From Methylomonas montana (lineage in GTDB: Bacteria; Pseudomonadota; Gammaproteobacteria; Methylococcales; Methylomonadaceae), in contig NZ_CP129884.1 in NCBI RefSeq assembly GCF_030490285.1, forward strand, positions 62,001 through 126,000: a stretch of DNA of 64,000 nt, in the 5' to 3' direction. Under the pieces are notes generated by a model, which saw only the letters and a program-made list of their open reading frames with translations, was not told the origin of the DNA and did no database searches. Positions 14,645 to 23,067 of the stretch are shown piece after piece. The number at the start of each line of letters is the position of its first letter. Position 1 is the stretch's first letter. The translations under genes were made by a program, and so were the position numbers.

Positions 14645-16096
14645 ATGGAACCAATTTTTGAATTAGCCATTGCTCTTCCGGCACCAGGTTCAGGAAATTT
14701 GCTTAGGGAACTGCATCGGCAGTTACGCTCCGCCATCATCAACGGCCGATTGCAACCCGGCACGCGCCTGCCGGCGACCCGACGCTTCGCCGCGATTGTT
14801 GGGGTATCGCGTAATACTGCGGTGGCGGTTTACGATATGCTGCAAAGCCAGGGTTATATCGATATTCGCCCTGGGGCCGGGGCATTCGTCGCCCAGCACA
14901 TTTGCCGACATTCGCCGCAGACCGTCGATTCCCAAGCCGACGCTCGATTGAACCCATTTTGGCGCAATCCGCCTTTGCCGTCGCTATCGTTTCAGCCGCC
15001 TTATCGCTTTGATTTCAGGATTGGCCTATCCGACAATTCAAACTTCCCGTATCCGATATGGCAGCGCTTACTACTGCGCTCTCAACGTAACCTTGCGAAA
15101 ATGCTGAGCCATTATGCCGACCCGCAGGGTCAGTCCCGTTTGCGGGCGGCCATTGCCGGCCATATATCATTCGCCCGCGCCGTGGCCTGTCAAACGGACG
15201 ATATTTTGATTACCACCGGCGTTCAGCAGGGGCTGGATTTGCTGGCTAGAATATTAGTCACACCCGGTCAGACTTTGGTGGCGATTGAAGATCCCGGTTA
15301 TCAGCCGGCAAGCGTCGCTTTTACCGCGGCAGGCGCCCAGATCATCAGAATTCCGGTGGATGCAGAAGGCATAAGGGTGGGGGACATTCCGCCACAGACT
15401 CGCGTGATTTACGTAACGCCAACTCATCAATTCCCTTTGGGCCACACACTGTCGATGCGCCGCCGTACCGCTCTGATTGAATTCGCCCAACGCCATCGGG
15501 CGGTCATCGTCGAAGACGATTACGACAGTGAATTTCGCTACAGCCGCAATCCGCTCGATGCCTTACAGACGCTTGACCGGAGTGGACAGGTGTTTTATCT
15601 GGGTACGTTTTCGAAAAGCCTGTTTCCGGCCTTGCGTCTGGGGTTCGTGGTCGTACCGGGATGGGCCAGAACGGCTCTTATATCCGCAAAACGATTTAGC
15701 GATTGGCATAGTCCGGTGCTGGAACAGGAAACCCTGGCCTCATACATCGCCGAAGGCCATCTGGCGCGGCATATCCGCAGAATGCGCAAGATCTATGGTG
15801 ACCGGCATACCACGCTAGTTTCCTCGATAAGTCGTCACTGCCCGGACTTATTGGAACCGATTTCAGCCCCATGTGGACTGCATATGACGGCGTTGCTAAA
15901 AGATCAGCGCTTGCAAGCGGAAGACATCGCCGAGCGCGCGGCGGATAAAGGCATGGGACTCTATGCGTTGACACGCTATCCCATCGCGAAAAGTAGTTTG
16001 AACGGCTTTGCCTTTGGCTTAGGCATGATAAACAGCACATGCATAGACGAGGCGATCGTCCAACTCGCCACATTGATGCGGGAAGTTCCTCGCTAG
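14645..16096 (+). CDS. MocR-family transcriptional regulator (GntR HTH fused to aminotransferase domain)
   Basis: I took the ATG at 14645 (483 residues); an upstream TTG would add ten residues without a ribosome site. Residues 15-80 form a GntR-type winged helix (LHRQLRSAIINGRLQPGTRL, then GVSRNTAVAVYDML). Residues 120-483 form a fold type I aminotransferase domain with the PLP lysine in GTFSKSLFPALRLGF and the VEDDYDSEFRY strand. MocR proteins use this domain as a sensor for PLP or amino-compound ligands. The gene is divergent from the YCII group, so it might regulate it, but PdxR-like control of vitamin B6 genes is an alternative and no such genes are nearby. Confidence 0.93.
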   Translation: MEPIFELAIALPAPGSGNLLRELHRQLRSAIINGRLQPGTRLPATRRFAAIVGVSRNTAVAVYDMLQSQGYIDIRPGAGAFVAQHICRHSPQTVDSQADARLNPFWRNPPLPSLSFQPPYRFDFRIGLSDNSNFPYPIWQRLLLRSQRNLAKMLSHYADPQGQSRLRAAIAGHISFARAVACQTDDILITTGVQQGLDLLARILVTPGQTLVAIEDPGYQPASVAFTAAGAQIIRIPVDAEGIRVGDIPPQTRVIYVTPTHQFPLGHTLSMRRRTALIEFAQRHRAVIVEDDYDSEFRYSRNPLDALQTLDRSGQVFYLGTFSKSLFPALRLGFVVVPGWARTALISAKRFSDWHSPVLEQETLASYIAEGHLARHIRRMRKIYGDRHTTLVSSISRHCPDLLEPISAPCGLHMTALLKDQRLQAEDIAERAADKGMGLYALTRYPIAKSSLNGFAFGLGMINSTCIDEAIVQLATLMREVPR

Positions 16097-16587
16097 TCGT
16101 TAGACGGTTTGACGAATGCCAGAGTTAAAGCCTATGTCTTGAACCAAACTTACAATATCGATAATGGTATGCTCCCAAAAGTGACGCTACGCTTATCCGC
16201 CCTGTTGTCAGATTGAATTTTTAAACAAACTACTGGGATAAACAGGCTGCTGTATAGACTAAACCAGTCGTTCATTGGAAACTGGTGTCTGACTCTTTGG
16301 GGGCGGGCAGCGGCCTTGGCCTCGCCAAAAATTTTAACGCCAGTTGTCAAGGGCGGCGAATTCATAGTTTCGGCTATTTTGCGACCTACAAAGATTTCGG
16401 AGTGTGCAATCACAAACCAGGAAGCAGTCGCTTAAAGTTGGCCATCACCTGCGTGCATGGCCTTGTTAAGCGATGCGTATGCGCAACGAAATATGAGAAT
16501 CAGTTTTGCCGGCAACTTCAGGCCGGATTACGCTTGCTGCGGGGTTTCGCCTTGCTCAACCCCGTCCTATGCCAATCACACCGCCGG
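16097..16587. other. Gene-poor interval with cassette-like features
   Basis: No supported gene was found. A GTTAGAC word lies 2 bp after the MocR stop (16099-16105) and an attC-like element ends at 16471. A perfect CGGGGTT...AACCCCG hairpin with an 11-base loop occupies 16540-16564, without a T-run. Short open frames on both strands have no recognisable motif. Confidence 0.4.
16332..16471 (+). other. Possible attC-like site on the plus strand
   Basis: TTTAACG (16333-16339) could be R'' and GTTAAGC (16465-16471) fits R'. CAAGGGC near the left end can pair with GGCCTTG next to R'. The arms are separated by a large bulge and no gene is visible on the upstream side, so the call is weak. Confidence 0.25.
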
Positions 16588-17043
16588 TTACGTAAAATAT
16601 AGCTCGCGCAATTGACGCATCGTGGTGGCGCTTAACTCTTTGCCATCGCTTTTGCGGCTAACCGTGTACACGCCTTTGACGAAAACGATTTCCTCGCCTT
16701 CGTTAGCAAAGCCAACGACATTATGATTGGCGTCGAAAGGAATACGATGCAGGCCGCCGTTGTGGCTGTTGAAGTCGGCGATAATTCCCATGTGTGGCGG
16801 GTTTTTAACTGAATCCCACCAAGGCAGTTTGCCGGCGTCGTGCGCCCAGGTTTCGCTCAGGGCTTCCGGCGGCAGGCAGCGCTCTACCAGCCGTTGGCCG
16901 ACCACAGCATATTGCAGACGGCTGATTTTCTCGGGTTCGGAGCCCACCATATCCCGACATTCAAGAATATCGCCATTCAGAAATGCATCCGTTGAAGAAA
17001 CGACGCGGTTCCAAGCGCCGTCAAGATTTTTGTGTTCAAACAT
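16588..17043 (-). CDS. Hypothetical protein, 151 residues
   Basis: I do not recognise this protein. It is soluble, has no signal peptide and no membrane helix, and is rich in aromatic and acidic residues. It shows a hydrophobic beta-like stretch near the end (NVVGFANEGEEIVFVKGVYT). An AGGGGAAT ribosome site lies before the ATG, and the codon use is normal for this genome, so it is probably real. It stands alone between two intergenic stretches with no obvious functional context. Confidence 0.6.
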   Translation of the reverse strand: MFEHKNLDGAWNRVVSSTDAFLNGDILECRDMVGSEPEKISRLQYAVVGQRLVERCLPPEALSETWAHDAGKLPWWDSVKNPPHMGIIADFNSHNGGLHRIPFDANHNVVGFANEGEEIVFVKGVYTVSRKSDGKELSATTMRQLRELYFT

Positions 17044-17446
17044 TTCATTCCCCTTAGTCTATTTGATTTGGAAAGACATCAATAGCCAAGCAAAATCATG
17101 ACCAATTACCGCTGGCTTCAAAATACGGAAATAATAAACCGGCAATAACCGTTTGTTTTTTAAAAATTAAAATAGAAAGATGTCGCTTCGCTGGCAAACC
17201 TAAAACCCGCAAAAATAAGCCTATTCGCCGGAATGCTTAACAAGAATCCGACAATTTATCGAATTCCCGACAAAAACAGTCGGAATTATAGGGTTATTGG
17301 CGCAAACTTATTTCCGTATTGAAAACCGCAACAGATTCTTGCATATTTTGAGTGATTGAAAGACCTGGTTCCTTCAGAATCAGTGGTCGGCAATACTGCG
17401 GAACCGGTGGCGGATTTACGATGGAATACGCGGCAAGTGTTGGGTG
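17044..17446. other. Gene-free interval with an AT-rich palindrome
   Basis: No gene was found. The main structure is an imperfect hairpin at 17262-17287 whose arms are AATTCCCGAC and GTCGGAATT, without a T-run on either side. The half near 17100-17300 is AT-rich. Nothing else stands out. Confidence 0.45.
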
Positions 17447-17929
17447 TCAGCCTTGGCTGCTCAGGCTGCGCATGACCTGATGCCAGCCAGCTTCCGCGTC
17501 GGAGCCGACCTGTTCGAATACTGTTTGCAACTGTTGCATCTGCGTGCCGGTCAGTTGCGTTTCCAATTCCGCACCGCTTGACGTCAAGGACAGTTCTCTT
17601 ACCCGCTTGTCATGCTCGGCCGTATCGATAGCGACCAGCTGCATTTCCACTAATTGTCGCAAAGGCGCGTTCAGAGCTTGTTTGCTGACGCCTAGCATGC
17701 TCAGCAGCGCGTTGACCGACATTCGCGGATTGCGGCCGACGAAATAGAGGATGCGGTGGTGCACCCGCCCCAGGCCGCGTTCGGCCAGGATACGGTCGGG
17801 CTGTACGGTAAAGGCGCGGTAGCCGAAATAAAACTGCTCGATAGCCAGGCACAATGCAGCTTCGCGCGGCCGCGAAGCCAATGTGTCGTCAAGTGGGATA
17901 TTGTCGATAGCGGATATTTGGTCAACCAT
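17447..17929 (-). CDS. MarR-family transcriptional regulator
   Basis: The 160-residue protein has a winged helix-turn-helix of MarR type (residues 50-115: RVHHRILYFVGRNPRMSVNA, GVSKQALNAPLRQLVEMQLV, then the wing HDKRVRELSLTSSG) framed by dimerisation helices. MarR proteins are usually repressors released by small ligands. It is divergent from an aminotransferase gene. Two matching 15-bp inverted repeats lie at 17921-17935 and 17969-17983, one overlapping its own start codon, so it probably represses itself and the neighbour. The ligand cannot be read from the sequence; amino acids or amines would fit the neighbour. Confidence 0.92.
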   Translation of the reverse strand: MVDQISAIDNIPLDDTLASRPREAALCLAIEQFYFGYRAFTVQPDRILAERGLGRVHHRILYFVGRNPRMSVNALLSMLGVSKQALNAPLRQLVEMQLVAIDTAEHDKRVRELSLTSSGAELETQLTGTQMQQLQTVFEQVGSDAEAGWHQVMRSLSSQG

Positions 17930-17935
17930 ATTGAC
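17921..17935. promoter_or_regulatory. Putative MarR operator 1
   Basis: GTCAA-CCATA-TTGAC is a perfect inverted repeat of 5-bp arms. It overlaps the start codon of the MarR gene (17929). The following bases, ATTATA, are similar after both copies. Confidence 0.6.
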
Positions 17936-17968
17936 ATTATAGGCAGGTAGCCGTTAGCATGGCTATAG

Positions 17969-17983
17969 GTCAACTTTATTGAC
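17969..17983. promoter_or_regulatory. Putative MarR operator 2
   Basis: GTCAA-CTTTA-TTGAC has the same arms and spacing as operator 1; the centres are 48 bp apart. It ends 7 bp before the first ATG of the aminotransferase gene. Confidence 0.6.
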
Positions 17984-17990
17984 ATTTATA

Positions 17991-19160
17991 ATGCCCGCCA
18001 TGAACCAATTGTCGCCGCAACAGCCTATCCGTTTTTCCGCTCGTACCCAAGACCTGCATCCGTCGCCGATTCGCGAAATCCTGGCGGTTGTCGATCAACC
18101 CGGCATGATTTCCTTCGCCGGCGGATTGCCTTCGCTGGATAGTTTTCCGCAATTCAATTTAGCAGCCATGCCGCAGCACATGCTGCAATACGGCGCCAGC
18201 GAAGGCGAACAGGAGTTGCGCGAGCGGATCGCCGAAGACATGCAAAGCCTGGGCTTGCAATGCTCCGCCGAACAGGTGTTGATCTTGTCCGGCTCGCAGC
18301 AAGGCATCGATCTGGTCGCCAAGCTGTTCATCGATCCCGGTACGCCGGTCGCGGTGGAAGCGCCGACTTATCTGGCGGCTTTGCAGGTATTTCGCTTTTT
18401 CGGCGCGCGCTACGTGGCTTACGATGCCGGGGCACCCGATCTGGACCAGTTGCGGCGGGAAAAGCCGGCGTTTGCCTATGCAATACCCACGTTTCAGAAC
18501 CCCAGCGGCCGCTGCCTGGATACAGCGGAACGCGCCGCATTGGCCGCCGCCTGCGATGCCGCCAATATTCCTTTGTTTGAAGACGATCCCTACCGCGATT
18601 TGGTCTATGACGCATGCGAACGCACGCCGGTTTGCGCCAGTTTGCAGCGGGCGCCGTGGATTTATCAAGGCTCGTTTTCGAAGAGTCTGGCACCGGGCTT
18701 ACGTTTAGGCTATCTGGTGGCTTCGCCGGAATTGCTGCCGTTTTTGACCCGTTTGAAGCAGGCGGCCGACTTACACAGCAATCGTGTCAGTCAGTGGCTG
18801 GTGTTGCAGCAACTCAACGATCCGGTCCGCGCCCAGCAGCTGGTGGATTTGGCCGAACATTATCGGCAGCGCCGCGACGCGTTCGAAGCCGCGCTACGCC
18901 GCCATTTTTCCGATCTGGCCAGTTGGCAAACCCCGCCCGGCGGATTGTTTTTCTGGCTGACGCTGAATCGCCGCATCGATACCCGCAAGCTGTTGCCCAA
19001 GGCTATCGAAGCGGGCGTGGCTTTTATGCCCGGCGAACCCTTCTTGCCGATGGCGGTGGACGCTTGCGGCCAGTTACGCCTGAACTTCAGTCACGCCGAT
19101 GAGGCGCAGGCCGAGTTGGGGCTGGGTAAATTGGCGGAGTTGGTTAGGAACTTCGTCTGA
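17991..19160 (+). CDS. PLP-dependent aminotransferase, class I/II (LysN/Aro8-like subgroup)
   Basis: The protein is 389 residues from ATG 17991, or 386 from ATG 18000; neither has a clear ribosome site. It is a fold type I enzyme: ISFAGGLPS near the start, SGSQQGIDLVAKLF, FQNPSGRC, FEDDPYRDLVYD, and the PLP lysine in GSFSKSLAPGLRLGYL. This pattern belongs to 2-aminoadipate or aromatic/branched-chain amino acid aminotransferases of the multi-substrate type, also the aminotransferase half of MocR proteins, but no DNA-binding domain is present here. The substrate is not certain. Control by the divergent MarR protein is suggested by the two operators. Confidence 0.93.
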   Translation: MPAMNQLSPQQPIRFSARTQDLHPSPIREILAVVDQPGMISFAGGLPSLDSFPQFNLAAMPQHMLQYGASEGEQELRERIAEDMQSLGLQCSAEQVLILSGSQQGIDLVAKLFIDPGTPVAVEAPTYLAALQVFRFFGARYVAYDAGAPDLDQLRREKPAFAYAIPTFQNPSGRCLDTAERAALAAACDAANIPLFEDDPYRDLVYDACERTPVCASLQRAPWIYQGSFSKSLAPGLRLGYLVASPELLPFLTRLKQAADLHSNRVSQWLVLQQLNDPVRAQQLVDLAEHYRQRRDAFEAALRRHFSDLASWQTPPGGLFFWLTLNRRIDTRKLLPKAIEAGVAFMPGEPFLPMAVDACGQLRLNFSHADEAQAELGLGKLAELVRNFV

Positions 19161-19222
19161 CCCGGTCGAACTGCTCGGGCCAGCGATTCCTATGGAAAAA
19201 GCTCGATTGATCGCTTGGCGCA

Positions 19223-19885
19223 TTAGCGGGCTTGGCTAGCAAAGTCGGCGAGCAGTTGGGGTAGTTGCAACATATCGTCAAACAGCACGTTATTTTCGGC
19301 TGGAGGCAAGCCCACTTCGGTATTTTGCAGATACTGAAATGCTTGCATCCCCGCTGTGCCGGCAGCCGTAACACCCACCTCACTATCTTCTACCACCGCA
19401 CATCGGCCGGGCGAAAAGCCCATGGTGCGGGCGGCATATTGGAATAGGTCGGGCTCCGGTTTCCAGGAGCCGACCTGGTACGAACTAAAGATGTAATCGC
19501 CAAAGTGCGGCGCCAGGCCGCTAACCTGTAACCCTTGGCGGATTTTCATAACAGGTCCGCTCGAGGCGACGCATTTGGGAAAGTGCGTAGCCTCGAGCAT
19601 CTCCAGAACGCCGGGCATTGGTTTTAATTCGCGCGCGAACAGTTCCGCAACATGCTGGCGATAATGCCGTTCAAAGGTGTCGGGCAGTTTCAGGCCAAGA
19701 CGGCTTTCGAGATCGGCCAGAATGGGGGCTAATTTTTGGCCGCGATACCGGGTTATCAGCGACGTCAAGCTGTCATCCAACTGTGGAAGCAGATCGAGAA
19801 ACGCTTGATTGCAAAGTCCTTCGCTGTCAACCAGTGTGCCGTCCAGATCAAAAATGACGCAGATAAGTCCTTTGTAATTTGTCAT
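19223..19885 (-). CDS. HAD-superfamily phosphatase (beta-phosphoglucomutase / YieH-like)
   Basis: The 220-residue protein has HAD motif I FDLDGTLVDSE (residues 12-22), with a helical cap next. Motif II is CVASSGP, the Lys of motif III is in SWKPEPDLF, and motif IV is VVEDSEVGVTAA. This is the subgroup of sugar-phosphate phosphatases and phosphomutases; E. coli YieH, a 6-phosphogluconate phosphatase, is the closest I can name from memory. It is not co-transcribed with the aminotransferase, which is convergent with it. It lies 25 bp downstream of an AraC-type regulator gene on the same strand. Confidence 0.9.
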   Translation of the reverse strand: MTNYKGLICVIFDLDGTLVDSEGLCNQAFLDLLPQLDDSLTSLITRYRGQKLAPILADLESRLGLKLPDTFERHYRQHVAELFARELKPMPGVLEMLEATHFPKCVASSGPVMKIRQGLQVSGLAPHFGDYIFSSYQVGSWKPEPDLFQYAARTMGFSPGRCAVVEDSEVGVTAAGTAGMQAFQYLQNTEVGLPPAENNVLFDDMLQLPQLLADFASQAR

Positions 19886-19910
19886 GCTCGTATCGTGATT
19901 GATCGGAAGC

Positions 19911-20717
19911 CTAGCGTTGCAGCCTCGCTAATTTATGCAAACCCACCGTCGGCGCGGCACCGAAGGTCTTGCGAAATTCGTGGCTGAAATGGGCGGAATC
20001 GGAAAAACCGGTGGCGTGCGCGGCGGTCGTGAAGTTGTGGCCCTTGATGACTTCGCGTATCGCCTGCCGCATCCGGTTCCAGCCACGATAACGGCGAAAC
20101 GGCACGCCGATCTGCTGGCTGAACAGGTGCTGAAACCGGGAAGGGGACAGTCCTACGTTGGCGGCCAGCGCGATGACCGAGGTCAGGTCGTCGCCTTGCT
20201 CGAATAAAAACTCGACGATTTGGCCGATGCGCAGGTCAATCGCGTCGGCGTTTGCCCGCCGTTTGGCGTATTCCAGCAGATCTGCCAAGGGCTGCGCGCT
20301 CCAATGAGGATCGTAGCGGTCTTCGTAAAGATCGCGCATGAAGGCGATTTCACCACCATTGCCCACCAAGGCGCCGTTGACCGAGCGGGTGTTACGGGTT
20401 AAGGGTAATAGTGCCTCGACGCCGGCAATGGTTGGTTCGATGTAAAACACCGCCAGCGGATCGCCACCCGCATCCAGCTCGTGCAACACGCCGGCCGGAA
20501 TCACCGCCGTGCGGCAGGACAGCCAATCGCTGCCTGCTATTTTTAAGCGAAACTTCCCGTAGAGTCCGGCCAGAAACACCGGGGCGCCGTGTTGATGGTT
20601 GGCGTTGTAGTACAACGGGCCGCAAAAAAAGGTACGGCCGTCGCTGATGTCCCAAAGTGCGTCAAATGGGCTGGCGGTAACCGCAGCACGTTCATACAAG
20701 CGAGGTGTATCGGTCAT
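19911..20717 (-). CDS. AraC-family transcriptional regulator
   Basis: The 268-residue protein has an N-terminal cupin-like sensing part (about 20-110, with the CGPLYYNANHQHGAP segment). A C-terminal pair of helix-turn-helix motifs follows (about 165-262: SVIALAANVGLSPSRFQHLF, then AAHATGFSDSAHFSHEFRKT). The second motif is the conserved AraC signature. The N-terminal His residues could bind a metal or polar ligand. The gene is upstream of the HAD gene and divergent from the small membrane protein at 20862, either of which may be its target. Confidence 0.92.
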   Translation of the reverse strand: MTDTPRLYERAAVTASPFDALWDISDGRTFFCGPLYYNANHQHGAPVFLAGLYGKFRLKIAGSDWLSCRTAVIPAGVLHELDAGGDPLAVFYIEPTIAGVEALLPLTRNTRSVNGALVGNGGEIAFMRDLYEDRYDPHWSAQPLADLLEYAKRRANADAIDLRIGQIVEFLFEQGDDLTSVIALAANVGLSPSRFQHLFSQQIGVPFRRYRGWNRMRQAIREVIKGHNFTTAAHATGFSDSAHFSHEFRKTFGAAPTVGLHKLARLQR

Positions 20718-20861
20718 TGTTTATGCTCCCTGTTGCGTCCAGCCAGCCGACATTTTGCCAGGCAGTCTAGTCAAAGCGCTTGCGCTTGGCAACGGGGTTC
20801 GGGCGTTTGCCCTTGGGGCATTCGATAACCGGGACCAAAGTCCATCAAAATGAGGATAAAC

Positions 20862-21323
20862 ATGACCAATCAAAAATTTCCACGCGAACCGATGGCAAAT
20901 GTCTTTTTGCTGGCGTTTGCGATATTCTGTCTGACGATAGCGTTGAGCATCGCCTGGCTGCTGGGCATCACGCTATTTTTTCCCGACGGCGTGTTGGCCG
21001 GCCACCTGGTCGAACGGGCCGACATTATCCGCGCCCACATCGATTACCTGATGATGGCCCAATTTCTGTTCATTTTCTTTTTATTGTTCCGGCAATACGC
21101 CATCGCTCCGCCGGTCTGGGTGGTGGCAGCCTGTTGCTTTGGGGCGTTTTTCAACCCCTTGGCATTTTTGCTCAGAGGCTTGTCGGCCAAGCCGGACGCC
21201 TCGGCTCTGCCGGTCGAACCGCATTTCCCGATTCAAGCCGGCATCAGTTTTACACTGACGACGGTCGGATTTCTGGCGGCGACGATTCTGGTGGCCAGGG
21301 CTGCCTGGAAGTCGAGATCGTAG
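20862..21323 (+). CDS. Small integral membrane protein, four predicted helices
   Basis: I chose the ATG at 20862 (153 residues) because GAGGATAAAC precedes it. Hydrophobic segments occur at about 10-35, 58-78, 85-105 and 122-145. No catalytic motif is seen and I do not recognise the family. It is divergent from the AraC regulator, 144 bp apart, and could be its target, for example as a transporter or stress-response membrane protein, but that is only inference from position. Confidence 0.75.
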   Translation: MTNQKFPREPMANVFLLAFAIFCLTIALSIAWLLGITLFFPDGVLAGHLVERADIIRAHIDYLMMAQFLFIFFLLFRQYAIAPPVWVVAACCFGAFFNPLAFLLRGLSAKPDASALPVEPHFPIQAGISFTLTTVGFLAATILVARAAWKSRS

Positions 21324-21438
21324 CATCCTTGGTGCAAACCTATCGTTAGCGCTGGGGAGACGACTTAAAGCCAGTTTGACAAAGTTCATAAATAGACTTA
21401 TTTTTAGTCAAAGTCTTAAATAAGTTTCTGGAGGGCTT

Positions 21439-21843
21439 ATGTTGGCAACGGCTAAAGCACAATTACCGGCCGATAACGCGATGGTGGCTGGCGCCGCTTT
21501 GCGGACGTTTTTCAATATTGCCGACGCCTGGCGACTGAATGTCGAACAGGCCATGGCGTTGTTGGGGCTGGATTCGCGCAGCACCTATTTTAAATGGAAG
21601 AAAAATCCGGAAACGGCCAGCCTGAACGCGGATAAATTGGAAAGGCTGTCGTATATCTTCGGCATTTATAAGGCCTTGCAGATTTTGCTGCCCAAGCCGG
21701 AAGCGGCCGATGGCTGGCTGCATCAACCCAATCAGGCGATGCCGTTTGCCGGACAAACCGCGCTGCAACGCATGCTGTCGGGGCGGGTGGCGGATTTATA
21801 TGTGGTGCGCCAGTATCTGGACGCCCAATGCGGTTGGGCCTGA
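21439..21843 (+). CDS. Xre/MbcA/ParS-type antitoxin
   Basis: The 134-residue protein has a helical N-terminal DNA-binding region (ALRTFFNIADAWRLNVEQAM, LGLDSRSTYFKWKKNP). A C-terminal toxin-binding part follows, ending in the MbcA/ParS/Xre signature WLHQPNQAMPFAGQTALQRM. This is the antitoxin of RES-type toxin-antitoxin systems. Its TGA stop overlaps the ATG of the RES gene (TGATG), so the two are translated together. Antitoxins of this class bind the toxin and repress their own promoter; the region just before 21439 is AT-rich and probably carries it. Confidence 0.92.
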   Translation: MLATAKAQLPADNAMVAGAALRTFFNIADAWRLNVEQAMALLGLDSRSTYFKWKKNPETASLNADKLERLSYIFGIYKALQILLPKPEAADGWLHQPNQAMPFAGQTALQRMLSGRVADLYVVRQYLDAQCGWA

Positions 21844-22541
21844 TGCCCGCACCCAAGATCAGCCGGATAGACTGGCGGCCTTGCTGGCGGCTGGTGCCCA
21901 GCCGGTTTCCGCCAACCGGTTTGTTCGACAGGGTGGCAGACCCGGCCGATCTGGAGGTGGTGTTTGCCATTGAGGCGCTGACCAACGACCGCTTGCGCGA
22001 CGAAGCCGGCGATATCCGGTTGGTCGCAGCAGAAGACAGGGTTGCCGGGCCGGGTACCACGCCGATCATGGCCGCATTTACCCATCTTAATCCGGAAGGC
22101 AGCCGGTTTAGCGACGGCAGTTATGGCGTGTATTACGCGGCCAACGACATCGATACCGCGATCAGCGAGACTCGCTTTCATCGCGGCCGCTTTTTAGCGG
22201 CGACCCAACAAGCGCCAATCGAGATCGACATGCGTAGTTACGCTTCCGATTTGGCTGCCGATCTGCACGACATTCGCGGCAAGCAAACCGAAATCCCCGA
22301 TATTTATGATGCCGACACAGGCAATTACGCTGCCGCGCAAACCATGGCCAGGCAATTGCGCGCGGACGGATCGAACGGCATCGTTTATTCCAGCGTGCGA
22401 GCCGCGGGCGGCGAATGTGTGGCAGTATTTAAGCCGCGCTTGTTGTCGCCGGTCAAACAAGGCGCGCATTATTGCTATGTCTGGGACGGCCGCCAAATCG
22501 GTGCGGTTTATAAAAAAGAACTTTACCATCCCGGTGTTTAA
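21843..22541 (+). CDS. RES-family toxin (NAD+ phosphorylase type)
   Basis: The 232-residue protein starts at the ATG that overlaps the antitoxin stop. It has the RES fold landmarks: WRLVPSRFPPTG with a conserved Arg, SRFSDGSYGVYYAANDIDTA followed by ISETRFHRG, and SNGIVYSSVRAAGGECVAVF with the conserved Ser near the end. Characterised RES toxins such as MbcT break down NAD+, and the residues seen are compatible with that. The full-length frame and intact motifs suggest an active toxin. The MEKHLA gene starts 9 bp downstream and may share the transcript. Confidence 0.92.
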   Translation: MPAPKISRIDWRPCWRLVPSRFPPTGLFDRVADPADLEVVFAIEALTNDRLRDEAGDIRLVAAEDRVAGPGTTPIMAAFTHLNPEGSRFSDGSYGVYYAANDIDTAISETRFHRGRFLAATQQAPIEIDMRSYASDLAADLHDIRGKQTEIPDIYDADTGNYAAAQTMARQLRADGSNGIVYSSVRAAGGECVAVFKPRLLSPVKQGAHYCYVWDGRQIGAVYKKELYHPGV

Positions 22542-22550
22542 TCGATAGCC

Positions 22551-23027
22551 ATGCTTGATTTGCCAGTACCCAGTCAGGAAAACGATTTTTACGAGAACCA
22601 TATCGAATTGCTGTTGAACAGCTATCGGCGTCTGCTGGGCAGGCCTTTGCTGGAACCATCCGCCGGATTGCCGCTAGGTCAGCAAGTATTTGAAGCGGAT
22701 TTCGCGTTGCTGTCGCATAACACCGACGCCGACCCGTTATTCAATTACGCCAACCAAACCGCTCTGGATTTATTCGAGCTGTCTTGGTCGGAGTTTGTCG
22801 GCCTGCCGTCGCGCTTTTCCGCGGAGCCGGTCAACCGTGAGGAACGCGAACGCTTGCTGAATCAGGTTGCCAGCCAGGGTTATATCGACAATTACGCCGG
22901 AGTGCGTATCGCCAAATCAGGCAAACGTTTTTTGATCGAGCGGGCGGTGGTGTGGAACGTCTACGATAACCAGCGGAACTATTACGGCCAGGCCGCTTGT
23001 TTTAGCGACTGGCGCTTGTTACCCTGA
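22551..23027 (+). CDS. MEKHLA-domain protein (PAS-like)
   Basis: The 158-residue protein matches the free-standing MEKHLA domain: FYENHIELLLNSYRRLLGRP at the start, DADPLFNYANQTALDLFELS, GLPSRFSAEPVNREER, and the RFLIERAVVWNVYD strand. The domain is related to PAS sensors and is also found at the end of plant class III HD-Zip proteins. The bacterial role is unknown. It follows the RES toxin by 9 bp, which is unusual; whether this is a functional link or chance cannot be told. Confidence 0.88.
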   Translation: MLDLPVPSQENDFYENHIELLLNSYRRLLGRPLLEPSAGLPLGQQVFEADFALLSHNTDADPLFNYANQTALDLFELSWSEFVGLPSRFSAEPVNREERERLLNQVASQGYIDNYAGVRIAKSGKRFLIERAVVWNVYDNQRNYYGQAACFSDWRLLP

Positions 23028-23067
23028 AATTAATCCTTCCGTTCAACTCACAGTCTGCGAGAAATTT

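Noticed and set aside
16150-16413. Minus-strand open frame of 87 codons after the MocR gene
   Set aside because: Overlaps the possible attC-like element, no motif or ribosome site.
17235-17299. GCTTAAC...GTTATTG with pairing arms, similar to an attC
   Set aside because: Very AT-rich, no flanking cassette gene, and the stem can be explained by a simple palindrome.
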